A stretch of DNA of 64,000 nt from Ghiorsea sp. (GTDB lineage Bacteria; Pseudomonadota; Zetaproteobacteria; Mariprofundales; Mariprofundaceae), in NCBI GenBank assembly GCA_027080505.1, contig JALWRX010000112.1:47744-111743 (forward strand), read 5' to 3'. Position numbers and translations under genes: made by a program. The notes beneath the pieces were generated by a model. The model was not told the origin of the DNA. It saw nothing but the letters and a program-made list of their open reading frames with translations, and did not search any database. Of this stretch, positions 1-10,307 are shown piece after piece. Each line of letters starts with the position of its first letter. Positions within the stretch are counted from its first letter, which is position 1.

Positions 1-958
1 CAGCAGACTCTGAAGTCCAACCATCAACTTCCATACCCAACTCAAGCCCCATGCTATCAAGAACCAATTTAATCTCAGTCAATGACTTGCGACCAAAGTT
101 TGGTGTGCGCAACATTTCTTGCTCTGTACGCTGAACAAGGTCACCCACATAAAATACATTATCACTTTTCAAGCAATTCATTGAACGAACAGACAAATCT
201 AGGTGATCAATAGGCTGACTCAACAAGTCTGCCAAATTATCCCCTTCGTCTTCTGATGCCGCCTCATCTTCAACCACATCAAAATCAACAAATACATTAA
301 GTTGTGCTTGCAACATTGATGCTGCCGCACTAATTGCTTCCTGAGGGTCAATAGAACCATCAGTATCAACTTCCATGATCAACTTATCATAGTTCGTCTT
401 CTTGCTAACACGTGCATTTTCAACACGCATAGCCACCCGACGGATAGGCGAATAAGACGCATCAATCAAAAGAAAACCTTTTGGTCTATCACCTTCCTCT
501 CTATCTTGAGCAGGGTCATAACCACGACCTTTTTCAACAATAAACTCAGCCTTAATTTTTCCATCATCATTTAGATGAGCAATGACCAACTCAGGGTTAA
601 GGATACTTACGCCTGCTGGACATTGAATATCTGCAGCAGTAACCACAGCCGGACCAGAAACGTCAAGACTCAATGTTTCAGCGGCATCTCCTGTCATATG
701 AACATCAAGGTCTTTCAAAGTCAAAATTATATCGACTACGTCTTCGCGTACTCCACTAATCGAGTCAAATTCGTGCATCACACCATCAAAAGAAACAGAA
801 GTTATTGCTGCACCAGGTAATGATGACAACAACATTCTGCGTAGACCATTACCAATCGTTGTACCAAAACCACGTTCAAGAGGTTCAAATACGATTTTGG
901 CGGAACGACCTGCAACCATCTCTTCAATGGAAATAGAACGTGGATTAATAAGCTCCAT
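1..958 (-). CDS. rpoA: RNA polymerase alpha subunit (3' end cut by window)
   Basis: Alpha subunit of RNA polymerase: its N-terminal domain dimerises to start core assembly and its C-terminal domain contacts UP elements and activators. The frame is open from the ATG at 958 to the window edge, giving 319 codons of the usual ~329. It begins MELINPRSISIEEMVAG, and the C-terminal domain shows the conserved TPNFGRKSLTEIK segment. It is the last gene of the alpha operon in the window, 20 bases after rpsD. Only about the last ten residues and the stop are missing; rplQ would be expected next, outside the window. Confidence 0.97.
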   Translation of the reverse strand, partial: MELINPRSISIEEMVAGRSAKIVFEPLERGFGTTIGNGLRRMLLSSLPGAAITSVSFDGVMHEFDSISGVREDVVDIILTLKDLDVHMTGDAAETLSLDVSGPAVVTAADIQCPAGVSILNPELVIAHLNDDGKIKAEFIVEKGRGYDPAQDREEGDRPKGFLLIDASYSPIRRVAMRVENARVSKKTNYDKLIMEVDTDGSIDPQEAISAAASMLQAQLNVFVDFDVVEDEAASEDEGDNLADLLSQPIDHLDLSVRSMNCLKSDNVFYVGDLVQRTEQEMLRTPNFGRKSLTEIKLVLDSMGLELGMEVDGWTSESA

Positions 959-978
959 ACTGTTTAAACCTCAAAACC

Positions 979-1608
979 TTATTTAGAATACAGCTCAACA
1001 ATAAGTTGTTCGCGAATACCCGCGTCCAACTGATCACGAACTGGCAATTCACGGAAAACCCCTTGGCGTTGTTGCAAATCAACATCCAACCACTCAGGTA
1101 AACCCTTTTGACCTGCTGCATCAACTGCAGCAGCTACACGCAAGTGTTCTTTTGCTGAATCAACCAAAGAAATACGGTCACCCGCTTTCACACGGTAAGA
1201 TGGGATATTTAAAATAGCACCATTGACTTGGACTTGCTTATGACGAACCACTTGACGTGCTTCCGTGCGTGAAGATGCAAAACCCATACGATAAACAACA
1301 TTATCTAAACGGCTTTCTAAAAGCTGCAACAATGTTGTACCTGTAATACCAGTCATTTTATCCGCATCTTTATAATAACGCAAAAATTGTTTTTCTTGTA
1401 AACCATAAATACGCTTAACTTTTTGTTTTTCGCGAAGCTGTACACCATAGTTGGATACTTTTACGCGACGGCCTTGACCATGCATACCAGGAGGAAAAGG
1501 ACGCTCTTCCATTGGGCATTTAGCCGAATGACATTTACTTCCTTTCAAGAAAAGTTTTTCACCTTCACGGCGGCAAAGACGACACTTCGCTTCTAAATAA
1601 CGAGCCAT
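979..1608 (-). CDS. rpsD: 30S ribosomal protein S4, zinc-binding form
   Basis: S4 is a primary 16S rRNA binder that nucleates 30S assembly and, in many bacteria, represses its own operon. The 209-residue length is usual. An N-terminal Cys4 site is visible at C9, C12, C26 and C31, followed by the conserved YGVQLREKQK segment and the S4 RNA-binding domain (about residues 98-160). E. coli S4 lacks this Cys set, so this is the C+ form. It sits between rpsK and rpoA, 12 bases after rpsK. Confidence 0.98.
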   Translation of the reverse strand: MARYLEAKCRLCRREGEKLFLKGSKCHSAKCPMEERPFPPGMHGQGRRVKVSNYGVQLREKQKVKRIYGLQEKQFLRYYKDADKMTGITGTTLLQLLESRLDNVVYRMGFASSRTEARQVVRHKQVQVNGAILNIPSYRVKAGDRISLVDSAKEHLRVAAAVDAAGQKGLPEWLDVDLQQRQGVFRELPVRDQLDAGIREQLIVELYSK

Positions 1609-1620
1609 GCTATACTACTC

Positions 1621-2007
1621 CTAAACCCGACGACGTTTCGGCGGACGACAACCGTTGTGTGGAATTGGTGTTACATCACGAATAGATGTTACATTCAAAC
1701 CTACCGCGGCAATTGCACGCATGGCAGATTCACGACCAGAACCTGGACCTTTCACCAATACTGAAACATTTTTTACACCATGATCCATAGCTTTAACTGC
1801 TGCTTCTTCAGCTGCAACCTGAGCTGCGAAAGGTGTGCTTTTACGAGAACCTTTAAATCCTGCACCACCACTGGTTGCCCAGCTAATCGTGTTGCCTGAA
1901 TCATCAGTAAACGTGATAATTGTATTATTAAAAGAAGCTTTAATGTGTGCTACAGCGTTAGCAATATTCTTACGAACGCGCTTCTTAGTGCTTTTTGGTT
2001 TAGCCAT
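1621..2007 (-). CDS. rpsK: 30S ribosomal protein S11
   Basis: S11 lies on the 30S platform near the Shine-Dalgarno helix. The 128-residue protein has the family landmarks: an N-terminal basic stretch, the GPGSGRESA loop and the C-terminal [13 protein letters not shown] tail. The basic tail and length match the family. It is 14 bases downstream of rpsM and 12 bases upstream of rpsD, in the usual alpha-operon order. Confidence 0.98.
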   Translation of the reverse strand: MAKPKSTKKRVRKNIANAVAHIKASFNNTIITFTDDSGNTISWATSGGAGFKGSRKSTPFAAQVAAEEAAVKAMDHGVKNVSVLVKGPGSGRESAMRAIAAVGLNVTSIRDVTPIPHNGCRPPKRRRV

Positions 2008-2021
2008 TATTCAACCCGACC

Positions 2022-2390
2022 TTACTTCTTCTTACCCGCAACTGCCCGGCGAGGACCTTTGCGTGTACGTGCATTTGTTTTACTTTTTTGTCCGCGAACA
2101 GGCAGACCCTTACGGTGGCGCAAGCCACGGTAGCAGCCCAAATCTGTTAGACGCTTAATATCCATTAAGACTTCACGGCGCAAATCACCTTCAATCTTAT
2201 AATCTGTATTTAACAAATTACGAATATCATCAATTTGCTTATCAGTTAATGCATTGACTCGAGTATCTGGATCAATGTTTAACTTTTTTAAAATTTCTGA
2301 CGCGCGAGACGCACCTACACCAAAGATGTAAGTAAGCGCAACTACAACGCGTTTTTGTGTTGGTATATTTACACCAGCAATACGAGCCAT
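2022..2390 (-). CDS. rpsM: 30S ribosomal protein S13
   Basis: S13 sits in the 30S head and makes intersubunit bridges and P-site tRNA contacts. The 122-residue product starts [14 protein letters not shown], carries the helix-two-turn-helix core with [14 protein letters not shown], and ends in the basic tail [14 protein letters not shown]. It follows rpmJ, the first gene of the classical alpha operon order. Confidence 0.98.
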   Translation of the reverse strand: MARIAGVNIPTQKRVVVALTYIFGVGASRASEILKKLNIDPDTRVNALTDKQIDDIRNLLNTDYKIEGDLRREVLMDIKRLTDLGCYRGLRHRKGLPVRGQKSKTNARTRKGPRRAVAGKKK

Positions 2391-2419
2391 TTATGCCACC
2401 TTCTTAGCAAGAGTCATAA

Positions 2420-2533
2420 TTAACCCTGACGCTGCTTATGACGTGGGTTTTCACATATAATGCGAACCACGCCTTTGCGTCGAATTACTTGACACTTCAT
2501 ACACATTTTCTTTACAGACGCACGAACTTTCAC
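2420..2533 (-). CDS. rpmJ: 50S ribosomal protein L36
   Basis: A 37-residue gene too short for most gene finders. It uses a GTG start at 2533 with a clear GGAGG ribosome binding site upstream. The translation begins [15 protein letters not shown] and ends [10 protein letters not shown]. The zinc ligands C11, C14, C27 and H32 are all present, so this is the zinc-binding form. It lies between infA and rpsM, as in many non-enteric bacteria. Confidence 0.96.
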   Translation of the reverse strand: MKVRASVKKMCMKCQVIRRKGVVRIICENPRHKQRQG

Positions 2534-2572
2534 AGTACGCCCTCCATCTTCATCCACAGCATAAAGCTACGG

Positions 2573-2791
2573 TTATTTTTCACGGTAGCTAATGCGACCG
2601 CGACTTAAATCATAAGGTGAAATATCTACCTTAACTTTGTCACCTGGCAAAATACGAATATAATACTTTCGCATTTTTCCAGAAATCGTACACAAAACTT
2701 CATGACCATTTTCAAGCTTAACCTTGAACATTGCGTTGGGCAGTTTTTCTACCACCTCACCAGCCATTTCAATAATATCTTCTTTAGCCAT
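2573..2791 (-). CDS. infA: Translation initiation factor IF-1
   Basis: IF-1 binds the 30S A site during initiation. The 72-residue product is a single S1/OB-fold domain beginning [13 protein letters not shown], with the typical [14 protein letters not shown] core and the [11 protein letters not shown] end. It begins one base after the adk stop codon, so translation is probably coupled to adk. In E. coli infA is elsewhere; here it lies in the spc/alpha region between adk and rpmJ. Confidence 0.98.
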   Translation of the reverse strand: MAKEDIIEMAGEVVEKLPNAMFKVKLENGHEVLCTISGKMRKYYIRILPGDKVKVDISPYDLSRGRISYREK

Positions 2792-2792
2792 G

Positions 2793-3437
2793 TTATCCCT
2801 TAACCACTCGCTCTAGAGAGGCATAAACCTCATCCATGCCAGCCTCGGCATCCACTTTACTAAATACTTCATCATCACCATAAAAATCAAGCAGCGGTGA
2901 TGTTTGCTCCGCATAAACATCAAGGCGCTGTGAAATTACTTCTTCAGTGTCATCCGCTCTCTGATAAAGAGAACCACCACACTTATCACACCGCCCCTCA
3001 ATTTTGGGTGGCGAATAATGCCGATGAAATCCAAAACCGCAAGCACTACATGTTAAGCGACCTGTTAAACGCTCTAAAAGCGCATCTTTTGAGGCATCCA
3101 TAAAGATAACATGGTCTATCTTTAGTCCATGCTTGGTCAACATATCATTTAAAGCCTTAGCTTGTGCAACATTACGAGGAAAGCCATCCAACAAAAAACC
3201 ATTAGCCGCATCGTCTGCAGTAATTCGTTCTTCAATTAGCCCAATAACCAAGTCATCAGTCACCAGCTTACCCGCATCCATAAAAGCTTTTGCTTTTAAT
3301 CCAAGCTCTGTTTTCTCTGCAACTGCAGCTCTAAGCAAATCACCCATCGCCAAGTGAACAATTCCAAATTGTTCAGCTAGTTTCACACCCTGTGTTCCTT
3401 TACCAACACCTGGTGGGCCAAACAAAATGATATTCAT
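2793..3437 (-). CDS. adk: Adenylate kinase, zinc LID type
   Basis: Catalyses ATP + AMP to 2 ADP in the cytoplasm. The P-loop GPPGVGKGT is at residues 7-15, the NMP-binding region holds GFPRN near residue 86, and the LID carries a Cys4 zinc site at C130, C133, C150 and C153. Length 214 matches the long-LID bacterial form. The start overlaps the secY stop by four bases (ATGA), which implies translational coupling. No map gene (methionine aminopeptidase) is present between adk and infA. Confidence 0.98.
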   Translation of the reverse strand: MNIILFGPPGVGKGTQGVKLAEQFGIVHLAMGDLLRAAVAEKTELGLKAKAFMDAGKLVTDDLVIGLIEERITADDAANGFLLDGFPRNVAQAKALNDMLTKHGLKIDHVIFMDASKDALLERLTGRLTCSACGFGFHRHYSPPKIEGRCDKCGGSLYQRADDTEEVISQRLDVYAEQTSPLLDFYGDDEVFSKVDAEAGMDEVYASLERVVKG

Positions 3438-4762
3438 TTGCGACGCTTCAACTTAGCTTGTTTCATCATACTCTCATATTGACTACTCATCAAATGAGAC
3501 TGAATTTGTGCCATAGTATCCATGGTTACAACCACGATAATTAATAAGCTTGTTCCACCAAAATAGAATGGTACACCATAAAGACTAATCAAAGCTTCAG
3601 GCAACAAACAAACCAGTGTAACATAAATAGCACCAACAACAGTGATACGCGTTAAAACTGAATCAATATACTTCGCTGTATTTTGCCCAGGTCGAATACC
3701 TGGAACAAAACCACCAGCTTTTTTCAAATTATCCGCCGTATCCTTAGGGTTAAACACAATAGCAGTATAAAAGAAACAGAAGAAGCCTACTAGCCCACTA
3801 AACATCAACAAATATAACCACTGACCTGGAGCCATTAACGCAGCTATATCTCCGATCCACTCAAAGTTCGGTGAATCTTTGGTAAACTGAGCAAATGTAG
3901 CAGGCAACAGAATCAAACTTGAAGCAAAAATAGGAGGAATCACACCTGCCGTATTAATTTTCAATGGTAAAAATGAAGATTGACCACCAAACATTTTATT
4001 ACCGACTTGACGTTTAGCATACTGTACAGGAATTCGACGTTGTGCACGCTCAAACCAAACCACCAAATAAGTCACTACCAGCACCATTACCAAAATACCT
4101 AACACTGCCAACGGCTTAAATTGGCCAGTCCGTGCTAATTCCAAAGTACTGCCAATCGCCCGTGGTAAGCCAGCAACGATACCAGCAAAGATAATCAATG
4201 AAATACCATTGCCAATACCTCGCTCAGTAATTTGCTCACCAAGCCACATCAAAAAGATGGTACCAGAAACTAACGTAATCACCGTAATAATTCTAAAATC
4301 TAAACCAGGGTCAATCACCACAGGGCGACCACCTACAGAAAAGGACTCCAAACCTATCGACATACCAATCGCCTGAAACACAGCTAAAAACACTGTGCCA
4401 TAACGTGTATATTGTGTAATTTTGCGGCGACCTGCCTCACCCTCTTTCTTCAGCTGCTCAAGCTTGGGAGACACTACTTGCAACAACTGCATAATAATCG
4501 ATGCAGAAATATATGGCATAATACCTAGTGCAAAAATAGTCAAACGTGATAGTGCACCGCCCGAAAACATATCAAAAAGACCCAAAAGTGAGTTCGAAGT
4601 TTGCTCAAAGAACTGTGCCAATACTTGTGCATCCATACCAGGTACAGGAATATGCGCACCAATACGATAGACAATCAGCATACCCAAAACGAATAAAATT
4701 CGTTGTTTCAGCTCTCCAGACTTACCAATGTTGGCAAGACCTCCCAGTTGTGGTTGCTGCAT
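3434..4762 (-). CDS. secY: Preprotein translocase subunit SecY
   Basis: Central channel of the SecYEG translocon in the inner membrane. The 442 residues are dominated by about ten hydrophobic segments. Landmarks include the early [15 protein letters not shown] segment and the cytosolic loop around [17 protein letters not shown]. It lies between rplO (three-base gap) and adk (four-base overlap), the standard spc-operon position. Confidence 0.98.
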   Translation of the reverse strand: MQQPQLGGLANIGKSGELKQRILFVLGMLIVYRIGAHIPVPGMDAQVLAQFFEQTSNSLLGLFDMFSGGALSRLTIFALGIMPYISASIIMQLLQVVSPKLEQLKKEGEAGRRKITQYTRYGTVFLAVFQAIGMSIGLESFSVGGRPVVIDPGLDFRIITVITLVSGTIFLMWLGEQITERGIGNGISLIIFAGIVAGLPRAIGSTLELARTGQFKPLAVLGILVMVLVVTYLVVWFERAQRRIPVQYAKRQVGNKMFGGQSSFLPLKINTAGVIPPIFASSLILLPATFAQFTKDSPNFEWIGDIAALMAPGQWLYLLMFSGLVGFFCFFYTAIVFNPKDTADNLKKAGGFVPGIRPGQNTAKYIDSVLTRITVVGAIYVTLVCLLPEALISLYGVPFYFGGTSLLIIVVVTMDTMAQIQSHLMSSQYESMMKQAKLKRRK

Positions 4763-4765
4763 CTG

Positions 4766-5209
4766 TTAGGCCGAAACCGCTACAGTTCCACCAGCTTTTT
4801 CGACTTTAGCTGTCGCTGCTGCTGATGCTTTTGCTACTGAAACGGTCAATTTTACTTCACAATCACCTGATGCTAAAAGTTTCACAGGGTCAACTGCGTT
4901 ACGAATAAAACCAGCAGCATATAAAGCAGATGCATCTACAGTAGAGCCTGCTTCAAAAGCATTCAATTGACCAACATTGACCAATTGGAAAGTATTGCGA
5001 GAAAGTGGTGTAAAACCACGCTTAGGCAAGCGTTGAATCAAAGGCATTTGACCACCTTCAAAGCCTCGCATAACTCCTCCACCAGAACGTGACTTTTGAC
5101 CTTTATGACCACGACCACCTGTTTTACCATGACCAGTTCCAATACCGCAACCTAAACGTTTACGACTATGGCGCTGACCTTCACTTGCTTGAATATTATT
5201 TAATTTCAT
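4766..5209 (-). CDS. rplO: 50S ribosomal protein L15
   Basis: L15 is a late-assembling 23S rRNA binder. The 147-residue protein has the extended glycine- and arginine-rich N-terminus (GHGKTGGRGHKGQKSRSGG) followed by the globular domain with the QRLPKRGF motif. It sits between rpmD and secY, as expected. Confidence 0.97.
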   Translation of the reverse strand: MKLNNIQASEGQRHSRKRLGCGIGTGHGKTGGRGHKGQKSRSGGGVMRGFEGGQMPLIQRLPKRGFTPLSRNTFQLVNVGQLNAFEAGSTVDASALYAAGFIRNAVDPVKLLASGDCEVKLTVSVAKASAAATAKVEKAGGTVAVSA

Positions 5210-5230
5210 GTTCGTCCCCGAATCCTTTTC

Positions 5231-5419
5231 TTAAGACTCTTGAACTTCAACAACAAGGTGGCGCACTTTATTTAGCATGCCACGCGTTGAAGCCGTGTCT
5301 TCAAGCTCTACCACTTGGTGCATACGACGAAGACCAAGGCCACGTAGTGTTGCATTTTGATCTTTAGGGTATCCAATACCACTCTTGATCTGACGAATTT
5401 TAAAAGTTTTCTTAGCCAT
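5231..5419 (-). CDS. rpmD: 50S ribosomal protein L30
   Basis: Small 50S protein of 62 residues, [16 protein letters not shown] to VEVQES. The frame extends upstream to 5482, but L30 homologues start near the ATG at 5419, and the longer form would run into rpsE. The usual L30 pattern of a conserved [12 protein letters not shown] segment is present. The gene lies between rpsE and rplO. Confidence 0.95.
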   Translation of the reverse strand: MAKKTFKIRQIKSGIGYPKDQNATLRGLGLRRMHQVVELEDTASTRGMLNKVRHLVVEVQES

Positions 5420-5435
5420 TATTATACCCTCTGAC

Positions 5436-5915
5436 TTAAGAAGCTTTGCCGCGACGAGCAGCAACTTGTTCTGGGCTTTCAAGTTCTTTCAAACCATTCA
5501 CTGTTGCGCGAACAACATTGATTGGGTTACGAGAGCCATGTGCCTTAGTCAAAATATCACGAATACCTACCGCTTCAATCACTGCACGAACTGCCGCACC
5601 AGCAATCACACCAGTACCTTCAGTTGCAGGCTTCAACATCACGCGCGATGCATCCTGGATACCAGTTGTTTGATAAAAAATAGTACCATCTTTACGTGGC
5701 ACATAAATCAAAGATTTGCGTGCAATCTCGTTTGCTTTACGGATAGCTTCAGGCACTTCTTTAGCTTTAGCGTAGCCAAAACCAACATGTCCATCACCAT
5801 CACCAACCACCATCAAAGCTGCAAAACCAAAGCGACGACCACCAGCCACAACCTTAGCAACACGGTTAATGTGAACGAGCTTTTCTGTTAGCTCAAGTTC
5901 TTCTGCATTAATCAT
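5436..5915 (-). CDS. rpsE: 30S ribosomal protein S5
   Basis: S5 helps decoding accuracy and 30S assembly. The 159-residue product has the N-terminal double-stranded-RNA-binding-like domain ([20 protein letters not shown]) and the C-terminal domain with the [12 protein letters not shown] segment. Length is slightly below the E. coli protein. It lies between rplR and rpmD. Confidence 0.98.
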   Translation of the reverse strand: MINAEELELTEKLVHINRVAKVVAGGRRFGFAALMVVGDGDGHVGFGYAKAKEVPEAIRKANEIARKSLIYVPRKDGTIFYQTTGIQDASRVMLKPATEGTGVIAGAAVRAVIEAVGIRDILTKAHGSRNPINVVRATVNGLKELESPEQVAARRGKAS

Positions 5916-5925
5916 TCAAAATCTC

Positions 5926-6279
5926 CTAGAACTTCAAGCCAGCAGCACGCGCTGCTTCAGCCAAGGCCTGTACACGACCATGATAAGGATACGAACCACG
6001 ATCAAAAGCCAAGTTAGACAATTTTTTCTCTACAGCACGTTCAGCTAAAAGTTTGCCAACAGCCTCGGCACCTTCACGACCACCGCCGTTTTTGATACTT
6101 TTATCCAAGCTTGATGCTGAAACTAGTGTTGCACCTTTAGCATCATCAATAATTTGAGCGTAAATATGTCTCGAAGAACGAAAAATACTGATACGCAAAC
6201 GACCTGATGCCTTTACTTTAGCACGAACGCGTCTTTGACGGCGTACGGCTGCATTGTTTTCATAACGTTTTACTGCCAC
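5926..6279 (-). CDS. rplR: 50S ribosomal protein L18
   Basis: L18 binds 5S rRNA and joins it to the 50S central protuberance. The 117-residue protein shows [20 protein letters not shown] and the C-terminal [20 protein letters not shown] motif, which is highly conserved in the family. It lies between rplF and rpsE. Confidence 0.98.
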   Translation of the reverse strand: MAVKRYENNAAVRRQRRVRAKVKASGRLRISIFRSSRHIYAQIIDDAKGATLVSASSLDKSIKNGGGREGAEAVGKLLAERAVEKKLSNLAFDRGSYPYHGRVQALAEAARAAGLKF

Positions 6280-6310
6280 TTTGAAACGTCTCCTATCCTA
6301 TCAAGCCTGA

Positions 6311-6844
6311 TTAAGCCCGTTTACCTTCTTTCATTGCTACATACTCATCTGCATAACGTACACCTTTACCTTTATAAGGCTCTGGCGGACGGAAAGCACG
6401 AATTTCCGATGCAACCTGACCAACTTTCTGTTTATCGCATCCAGAAATAATAATATTTGATTTATCAACCTTAGCTTCAATACCTTCTGGAATCGGATAA
6501 AGAATAGGGTGAGAAAAACCCAAAGACAAATCAAGGTTTTTACCTTGAACCTTAGCACGGTAACCAACACCGCGTAGCTCTAAAGTTTTTTCAAAACCTT
6601 TACTCACACCAATAACATTGTTCGCCAATAGTGCTCTAGCCAAACCAAAGTTGCCTTTCATCTTCTTGCTACCAAAGTCGGCACAAGAAAGCTGAACTTC
6701 ATTTCCCTCAACTACAGCTGTAATACCTTCAAACAATGGTGAATCCATTGTAGCTTTAGGACCTTTTGCTGTAATACTGTTTGCGTTTACCGTAATTTCA
6801 ACGCCAGCTGGAATTGAAACAGGTTGTTTACCTACACGAGACAT
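6311..6844 (-). CDS. rplF: 50S ribosomal protein L6
   Basis: L6 lies near the GTPase-associated centre. The 177 residues form two related domains; it begins MSRVGKQPVSIPAGVE and the C-terminal domain carries the signature PEPYKGKGVRY. Length and order (rpsH-rplF-rplR) are standard for the spc operon. Confidence 0.98.
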   Translation of the reverse strand: MSRVGKQPVSIPAGVEITVNANSITAKGPKATMDSPLFEGITAVVEGNEVQLSCADFGSKKMKGNFGLARALLANNVIGVSKGFEKTLELRGVGYRAKVQGKNLDLSLGFSHPILYPIPEGIEAKVDKSNIIISGCDKQKVGQVASEIRAFRPPEPYKGKGVRYADEYVAMKEGKRA

Positions 6845-6856
6845 ATTAATCTACCT

Positions 6857-7252
6857 CTAAAATACTGTACAAAGCACTTCGCCACCAATATTTTTGGCAC
6901 GAGCATCTTTGTCAGTCATCAAACCTTGTGAAGTACTAATTACAGCAATACCATAACCATTACGTACGCGCGGCAATTCTGTAGCCGATGCATATACACG
7001 GCGACCAGATTTTGAAACACGTTTAATTTCACGAATAACAGGCTGCCCTTCGTCATCATAACGAAGTGTCAAACGCAAATAGCGATGACCTTTATAGTTA
7101 TAAGGCTTACCACCTTGAATATAACCTTCTGCCTTCAAAATTTGAGCAATTGAGACCAAAGTATTGCTACCTGGCATTTCCACTTTCTCAAGACCTGCTT
7201 GTTGAGCGTTGCGAATGCGGGTTAACATGTCCGCAATACGATCCATCATCAT
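6857..7252 (-). CDS. rpsH: 30S ribosomal protein S8
   Basis: S8 binds 16S rRNA in the central domain and, in E. coli, represses the spc operon. The 131-residue product contains DRIADMLTRIRNAQ and the C-terminal GIAVISTSQGLMTDKDAR. Three successive ATG codons start the frame; the AGGAG site eight bases before the first supports the first or second. It follows rpsN. Confidence 0.98.
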   Translation of the reverse strand: MMMDRIADMLTRIRNAQQAGLEKVEMPGSNTLVSIAQILKAEGYIQGGKPYNYKGHRYLRLTLRYDDEGQPVIREIKRVSKSGRRVYASATELPRVRNGYGIAVISTSQGLMTDKDARAKNIGGEVLCTVF

Positions 7253-7271
7253 AAACTTATCTCCTACCCAA

Positions 7272-7457
7272 TTACCAGCTTGATTTCTTCATGCCTGGAA
7301 TTTCACCAGCTAGTGCATGTTTTCTCAAGCAGATACGACACATACCAAATTTACGATATACAGAATGCGGACGACCACACAACTGACAGCGCGTATAACC
7401 ACGAACCTTAAATTTCGGCGTACGGTTACTTTTAACAACCAATGCTTTCGTTGCCAT
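7272..7457 (-). CDS. rpsN: 30S ribosomal protein S14, short zinc form (type Z)
   Basis: The 61-residue protein is the short zinc-binding form of S14. Cys ligands are at C24, C27, C40 and C43 (CX2C-X12-CX2C), and it ends with [11 protein letters not shown]. Gamma- and betaproteobacterial S14 is normally ~100 residues and lacks cysteines, so this form is a lineage marker. It keeps the normal place between rplE and rpsH. Confidence 0.98.
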   Translation of the reverse strand: MATKALVVKSNRTPKFKVRGYTRCQLCGRPHSVYRKFGMCRICLRKHALAGEIPGMKKSSW

Positions 7458-7468
7458 TAAAAGCTCCT

Positions 7469-8008
7469 CTAGTTACGGAAAGGCATACTAAATTGCTTCA
7501 ACAGCGCACGCCCTTCATCATTTGTTTTCGCAGTAGTACAAATTGTAATGTCCATACCACGAATTTTATCAATTTTATCATAATCAATTTCAGGGAAAAT
7601 GATTTGTTCTTTAACACCTAAGGTGTAATTACCACGTCCGTCAAAAGCTTTCGGGCTTACGCCACGAAAATCCCGAATACGAGGCAAAGCAATGTTCACC
7701 AAACGATCAAAGAATTCCCACATGCGGTCACCACGAAGCGTCACTCGGCAGCCTACAGGCATATCATCACGTAACTTAAAGTTTGCAATGGATTTGCGGG
7801 CTTTAGTCACCACTGGTTTTTGACCAGAAATTGCCGCCATATCTGTTAAAGCACCATCTAATAATTTGCGATTCTGCGAAGCTTCACCACAACCCATGTT
7901 GATTACAATTTTAGTAATCACAGGTACTTCCATGACGTTTTTATAACCCATCTCTTTAATAAGAGCAGGTTTTACACGTTTATTATAATCTTCTTTCAAG
8001 CGTGCCAT
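7469..8008 (-). CDS. rplE: 50S ribosomal protein L5
   Basis: L5 binds 5S rRNA and contacts P-site tRNA. I take the ATG at 8008, giving 179 residues starting [16 protein letters not shown], the usual family start. The frame is open upstream to 8071, but that would overlap the end of rplX. The [20 protein letters not shown] segment is diagnostic. Confidence 0.97.
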   Translation of the reverse strand: MARLKEDYNKRVKPALIKEMGYKNVMEVPVITKIVINMGCGEASQNRKLLDGALTDMAAISGQKPVVTKARKSIANFKLRDDMPVGCRVTLRGDRMWEFFDRLVNIALPRIRDFRGVSPKAFDGRGNYTLGVKEQIIFPEIDYDKIDKIRGMDITICTTAKTNDEGRALLKQFSMPFRN

Positions 8009-8018
8009 TGCACTACTC

Positions 8019-8348
8019 CTACTTATCCAGCACTTCGCCACATTTGCGGCAAGTGCGAACTTTACGACCATCTTCTAATGTTTTGGCACCCAAACGAACA
8101 CCAGCGTCACATTTAGGACATACATATTGCACATTAGAAATTTCTAGCGGTGCTTCACGCTCTATAATACCACCAGAGCTGTTTTGTGTTGGTTTTGTAT
8201 GACGCTTAACCATGTTGACCTTTGCAACAATGACCTTACCTTTTTCTGGTAAAACACGTGTAACATTACCTCGAGCACCTTTATCACGACCAGTAATGAC
8301 CACTACTTCATCACCACTGCGAATACGATAATTTACGTTCGTAGACAT
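8019..8348 (-). CDS. rplX: 50S ribosomal protein L24 with zinc ribbon
   Basis: L24 initiates 50S assembly. The 109-residue product has the N-terminal KOW motif ([16 protein letters not shown]) and a C-terminal zinc ribbon with C77, C80, C100 and C103 (CPKC and CRKC). The Cys pairs occur in some bacterial lineages and are absent from E. coli L24. It lies between rplN and rplE. Confidence 0.97.
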   Translation of the reverse strand: MSTNVNYRIRSGDEVVVITGRDKGARGNVTRVLPEKGKVIVAKVNMVKRHTKPTQNSSGGIIEREAPLEISNVQYVCPKCDAGVRLGAKTLEDGRKVRTCRKCGEVLDK

Positions 8349-8365
8349 CTTATATCCTCTTATCT

Positions 8366-8734
8366 TTACAGAACTTCTGGTGCAAGAGAGATAATTTTCA
8401 TATATCCCTTAGCACGAAGCTCACGAGTTACTGGGCCAAAGATACGAGTGCCAATTGGCTCACCTTGTTTGTTCAACAATACAGCGGCATTCTCATCAAA
8501 ACGAATTGAACTTCCATCAGGGCGACGGAACTCTTTCGCTACACGCACAACTACAGCACGCTGAACTTCACCCTTCTTCACTTTGCCGCCAGGAATAGTT
8601 TCCTTCACTGCAACCACAATAACATCACCAACGCCAGCATAACGACGCTTAGATCCACCTAATACTTTAATGCATGTCACACGACGTGCACCAGAGTTAT
8701 CCGCTACTTGCAGAACTGTTTCAGTCTGAATCAT
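8366..8734 (-). CDS. rplN: 50S ribosomal protein L14
   Basis: L14 lies at the subunit interface and is the binding site for the silencing factor RsfS. The 122 residues include [18 protein letters not shown] at the start and the conserved [13 protein letters not shown] segment near the end. It begins the classical spc operon order. Confidence 0.98.
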   Translation of the reverse strand: MIQTETVLQVADNSGARRVTCIKVLGGSKRRYAGVGDVIVVAVKETIPGGKVKKGEVQRAVVVRVAKEFRRPDGSSIRFDENAAVLLNKQGEPIGTRIFGPVTRELRAKGYMKIISLAPEVL

Positions 8735-8744
8735 CTAATAACTC

Positions 8745-9011
8745 CTAAAGTTGCTCAGCACGAGTAATAACAGCATCCATCATCCAAGTCTTACGACGTG
8801 ACAATGGGCGGCATTCGGAAATGCGAACTGTATCACCAATGTTACAAGTATTCTCTGCATCATGAGCCATATACTTTTTATGCGCACTCACTGTTTTACG
8901 GTAACGCGCATGCAAAAAGCGACGCTCAACTTCAACAACAATAGTTTTATCACCTTTATTGCTGACAACAACACCCTCTAGGGTGCGTTTATTACTACTT
9001 ACTTCACTCAT
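8745..9011 (-). CDS. rpsQ: 30S ribosomal protein S17
   Basis: S17 is a primary 16S rRNA binder with an OB fold. The 88-residue protein carries the motifs [18 protein letters not shown] and [14 protein letters not shown]. It is the last gene of the S10-operon order, after rpmC and before rplN. Confidence 0.98.
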   Translation of the reverse strand: MSEVSSNKRTLEGVVVSNKGDKTIVVEVERRFLHARYRKTVSAHKKYMAHDAENTCNIGDTVRISECRPLSRRKTWMMDAVITRAEQL

Positions 9012-9024
9012 CTCTATAACCCTC

Positions 9025-9210
9025 TTAGCGACGCTCAGCCAAAATTGTCTGAATACGCGCTATCTCACGGCGATTCGATGTAATTTTGCTTGTTGCATTC
9101 AACTGCATAGTAGCCTTTTGGAACCTAAGCTTCATACCTTCAGCAGCCAATTCATCCATTTTTTCTTTCAACTCTGCGTCACTCAATTCACGCAACTCTT
9201 TTGCTTTCAT
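9025..9210 (-). CDS. rpmC: 50S ribosomal protein L29
   Basis: L29 is at the peptide exit tunnel and forms part of the docking site for trigger factor and SRP. The 61-residue helical protein begins [14 protein letters not shown] and has the [13 protein letters not shown] helix. Its start overlaps the rplP stop by four bases (ATGA), indicating translational coupling. Confidence 0.97.
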   Translation of the reverse strand: MKAKELRELSDAELKEKMDELAAEGMKLRFQKATMQLNATSKITSNRREIARIQTILAERR

Positions 9211-9629
9211 CGCCCAACTCCACGCACAACAATCTTAGTACGAATAGGAAGCTTAGAAGCTGCACGCTCAAGAGCCTCCCTAGCCAATGTTTCATCAACA
9301 CCGTCCATTTCAAAAAGCATACGACCTGCACGCACTGCTGCAACCCAATACTCTGGAGAACCCTTACCTTTACCCATACGAACTTCAGCAGGCTTCTTAG
9401 ATACAGGTAAATCAGGAAACATGCGAATCCACACGCGACCCTGACGTTTAATATGACGTGTCATCGTAATACGAGCTGCTTCAATTTGGCGCGCAGTAAT
9501 ACGACCTGGCTCCATTGCTTTAATTCCGAAATTACCGAAGTTAAAATCAACACCACGCGTAGCTTTACCACGAATGCGTTGAAGCTCTTTATGGTGCTTA
9601 CGCCACCGAACTTTCTTTGGTTGTAACAT
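9207..9629 (-). CDS. rplP: 50S ribosomal protein L16
   Basis: L16 organises the A-site and peptidyl-transferase region. The 140-residue protein starts [14 protein letters not shown] and has the conserved RIWIRMFP-like segment ([20 protein letters not shown]) and [12 protein letters not shown]. It lies between rpsC and rpmC. Confidence 0.98.
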   Translation of the reverse strand: MLQPKKVRWRKHHKELQRIRGKATRGVDFNFGNFGIKAMEPGRITARQIEAARITMTRHIKRQGRVWIRMFPDLPVSKKPAEVRMGKGKGSPEYWVAAVRAGRMLFEMDGVDETLAREALERAASKLPIRTKIVVRGVGR

Positions 9630-9644
9630 AACTCATAATCTCCG

Positions 9645-10295
9645 TTATGCGTTCGCAGCTTCGCTTGCGCCAAGCTTCTCGCCGTTAAATACCCAAACCT
9701 TAACGCCAATAATACCATAGGTAGTCTTGGCTTCAGCGACACCATAATCGATGTCAGCACGCAATGTATGCAAAGGCACACGACCTTCCCTATACCATTC
9801 CATGCGAGCAATATCAGCACCGCCTAAGCGACCTGAACAATTGATACGAACACCTTTTGCACCCATGCGCATAGCACCTTGCACCGCACGCTTCATCGCA
9901 CGACGAAAAGCAACACGACGTTCCAATTGGAAAGCAATATTTTCCGCAACCAATTGTGCCTCTGCTTCTGGGCGTTTAATCTCAACAATATAAACTTGTA
10001 CTTCTTGCCCAAACTGACGCAACAACTCAGCGCGTAAGGCTTCAATCTCAGCACCTTTACGACCAATGATTACGCCGGGGCGCGCAGTATGCACAGTTAC
10101 TTTCACTTTACCAGCAGGTCTTTCAATCACAATACGAGATACACCCGCATGTTTCATTCTAGCCTTGATATATCTACGCATTTTGATGTCTTCACGAAGA
10201 AGCGAACCAAAATCTTTATCTGCTGCGTACCAAACTGATTCCCAACCACGGGTAATACCAACTCGGAAACCAATTGGATTGACTTTTTGTCCCAT
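9645..10295 (-). CDS. rpsC: 30S ribosomal protein S3
   Basis: S3 forms part of the mRNA entry channel. The 216 residues begin [14 protein letters not shown] and contain the KH domain with [12 protein letters not shown]. The C-terminal domain has [17 protein letters not shown]. It is somewhat shorter than E. coli S3 (233 residues), lacking part of the C-terminal tail, which is variable in the family. Confidence 0.98.
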   Translation of the reverse strand: MGQKVNPIGFRVGITRGWESVWYAADKDFGSLLREDIKMRRYIKARMKHAGVSRIVIERPAGKVKVTVHTARPGVIIGRKGAEIEALRAELLRQFGQEVQVYIVEIKRPEAEAQLVAENIAFQLERRVAFRRAMKRAVQGAMRMGAKGVRINCSGRLGGADIARMEWYREGRVPLHTLRADIDYGVAEAKTTYGIIGVKVWVFNGEKLGASEAANA

Positions 10296-10307
10296 TCCAG
10301 AACTCCC

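Noticed and set aside
5466..5891. A 141-codon plus-strand frame antisense to rpsE
   Set aside because: It lies wholly opposite conserved ribosomal genes and its translation resembles no family.
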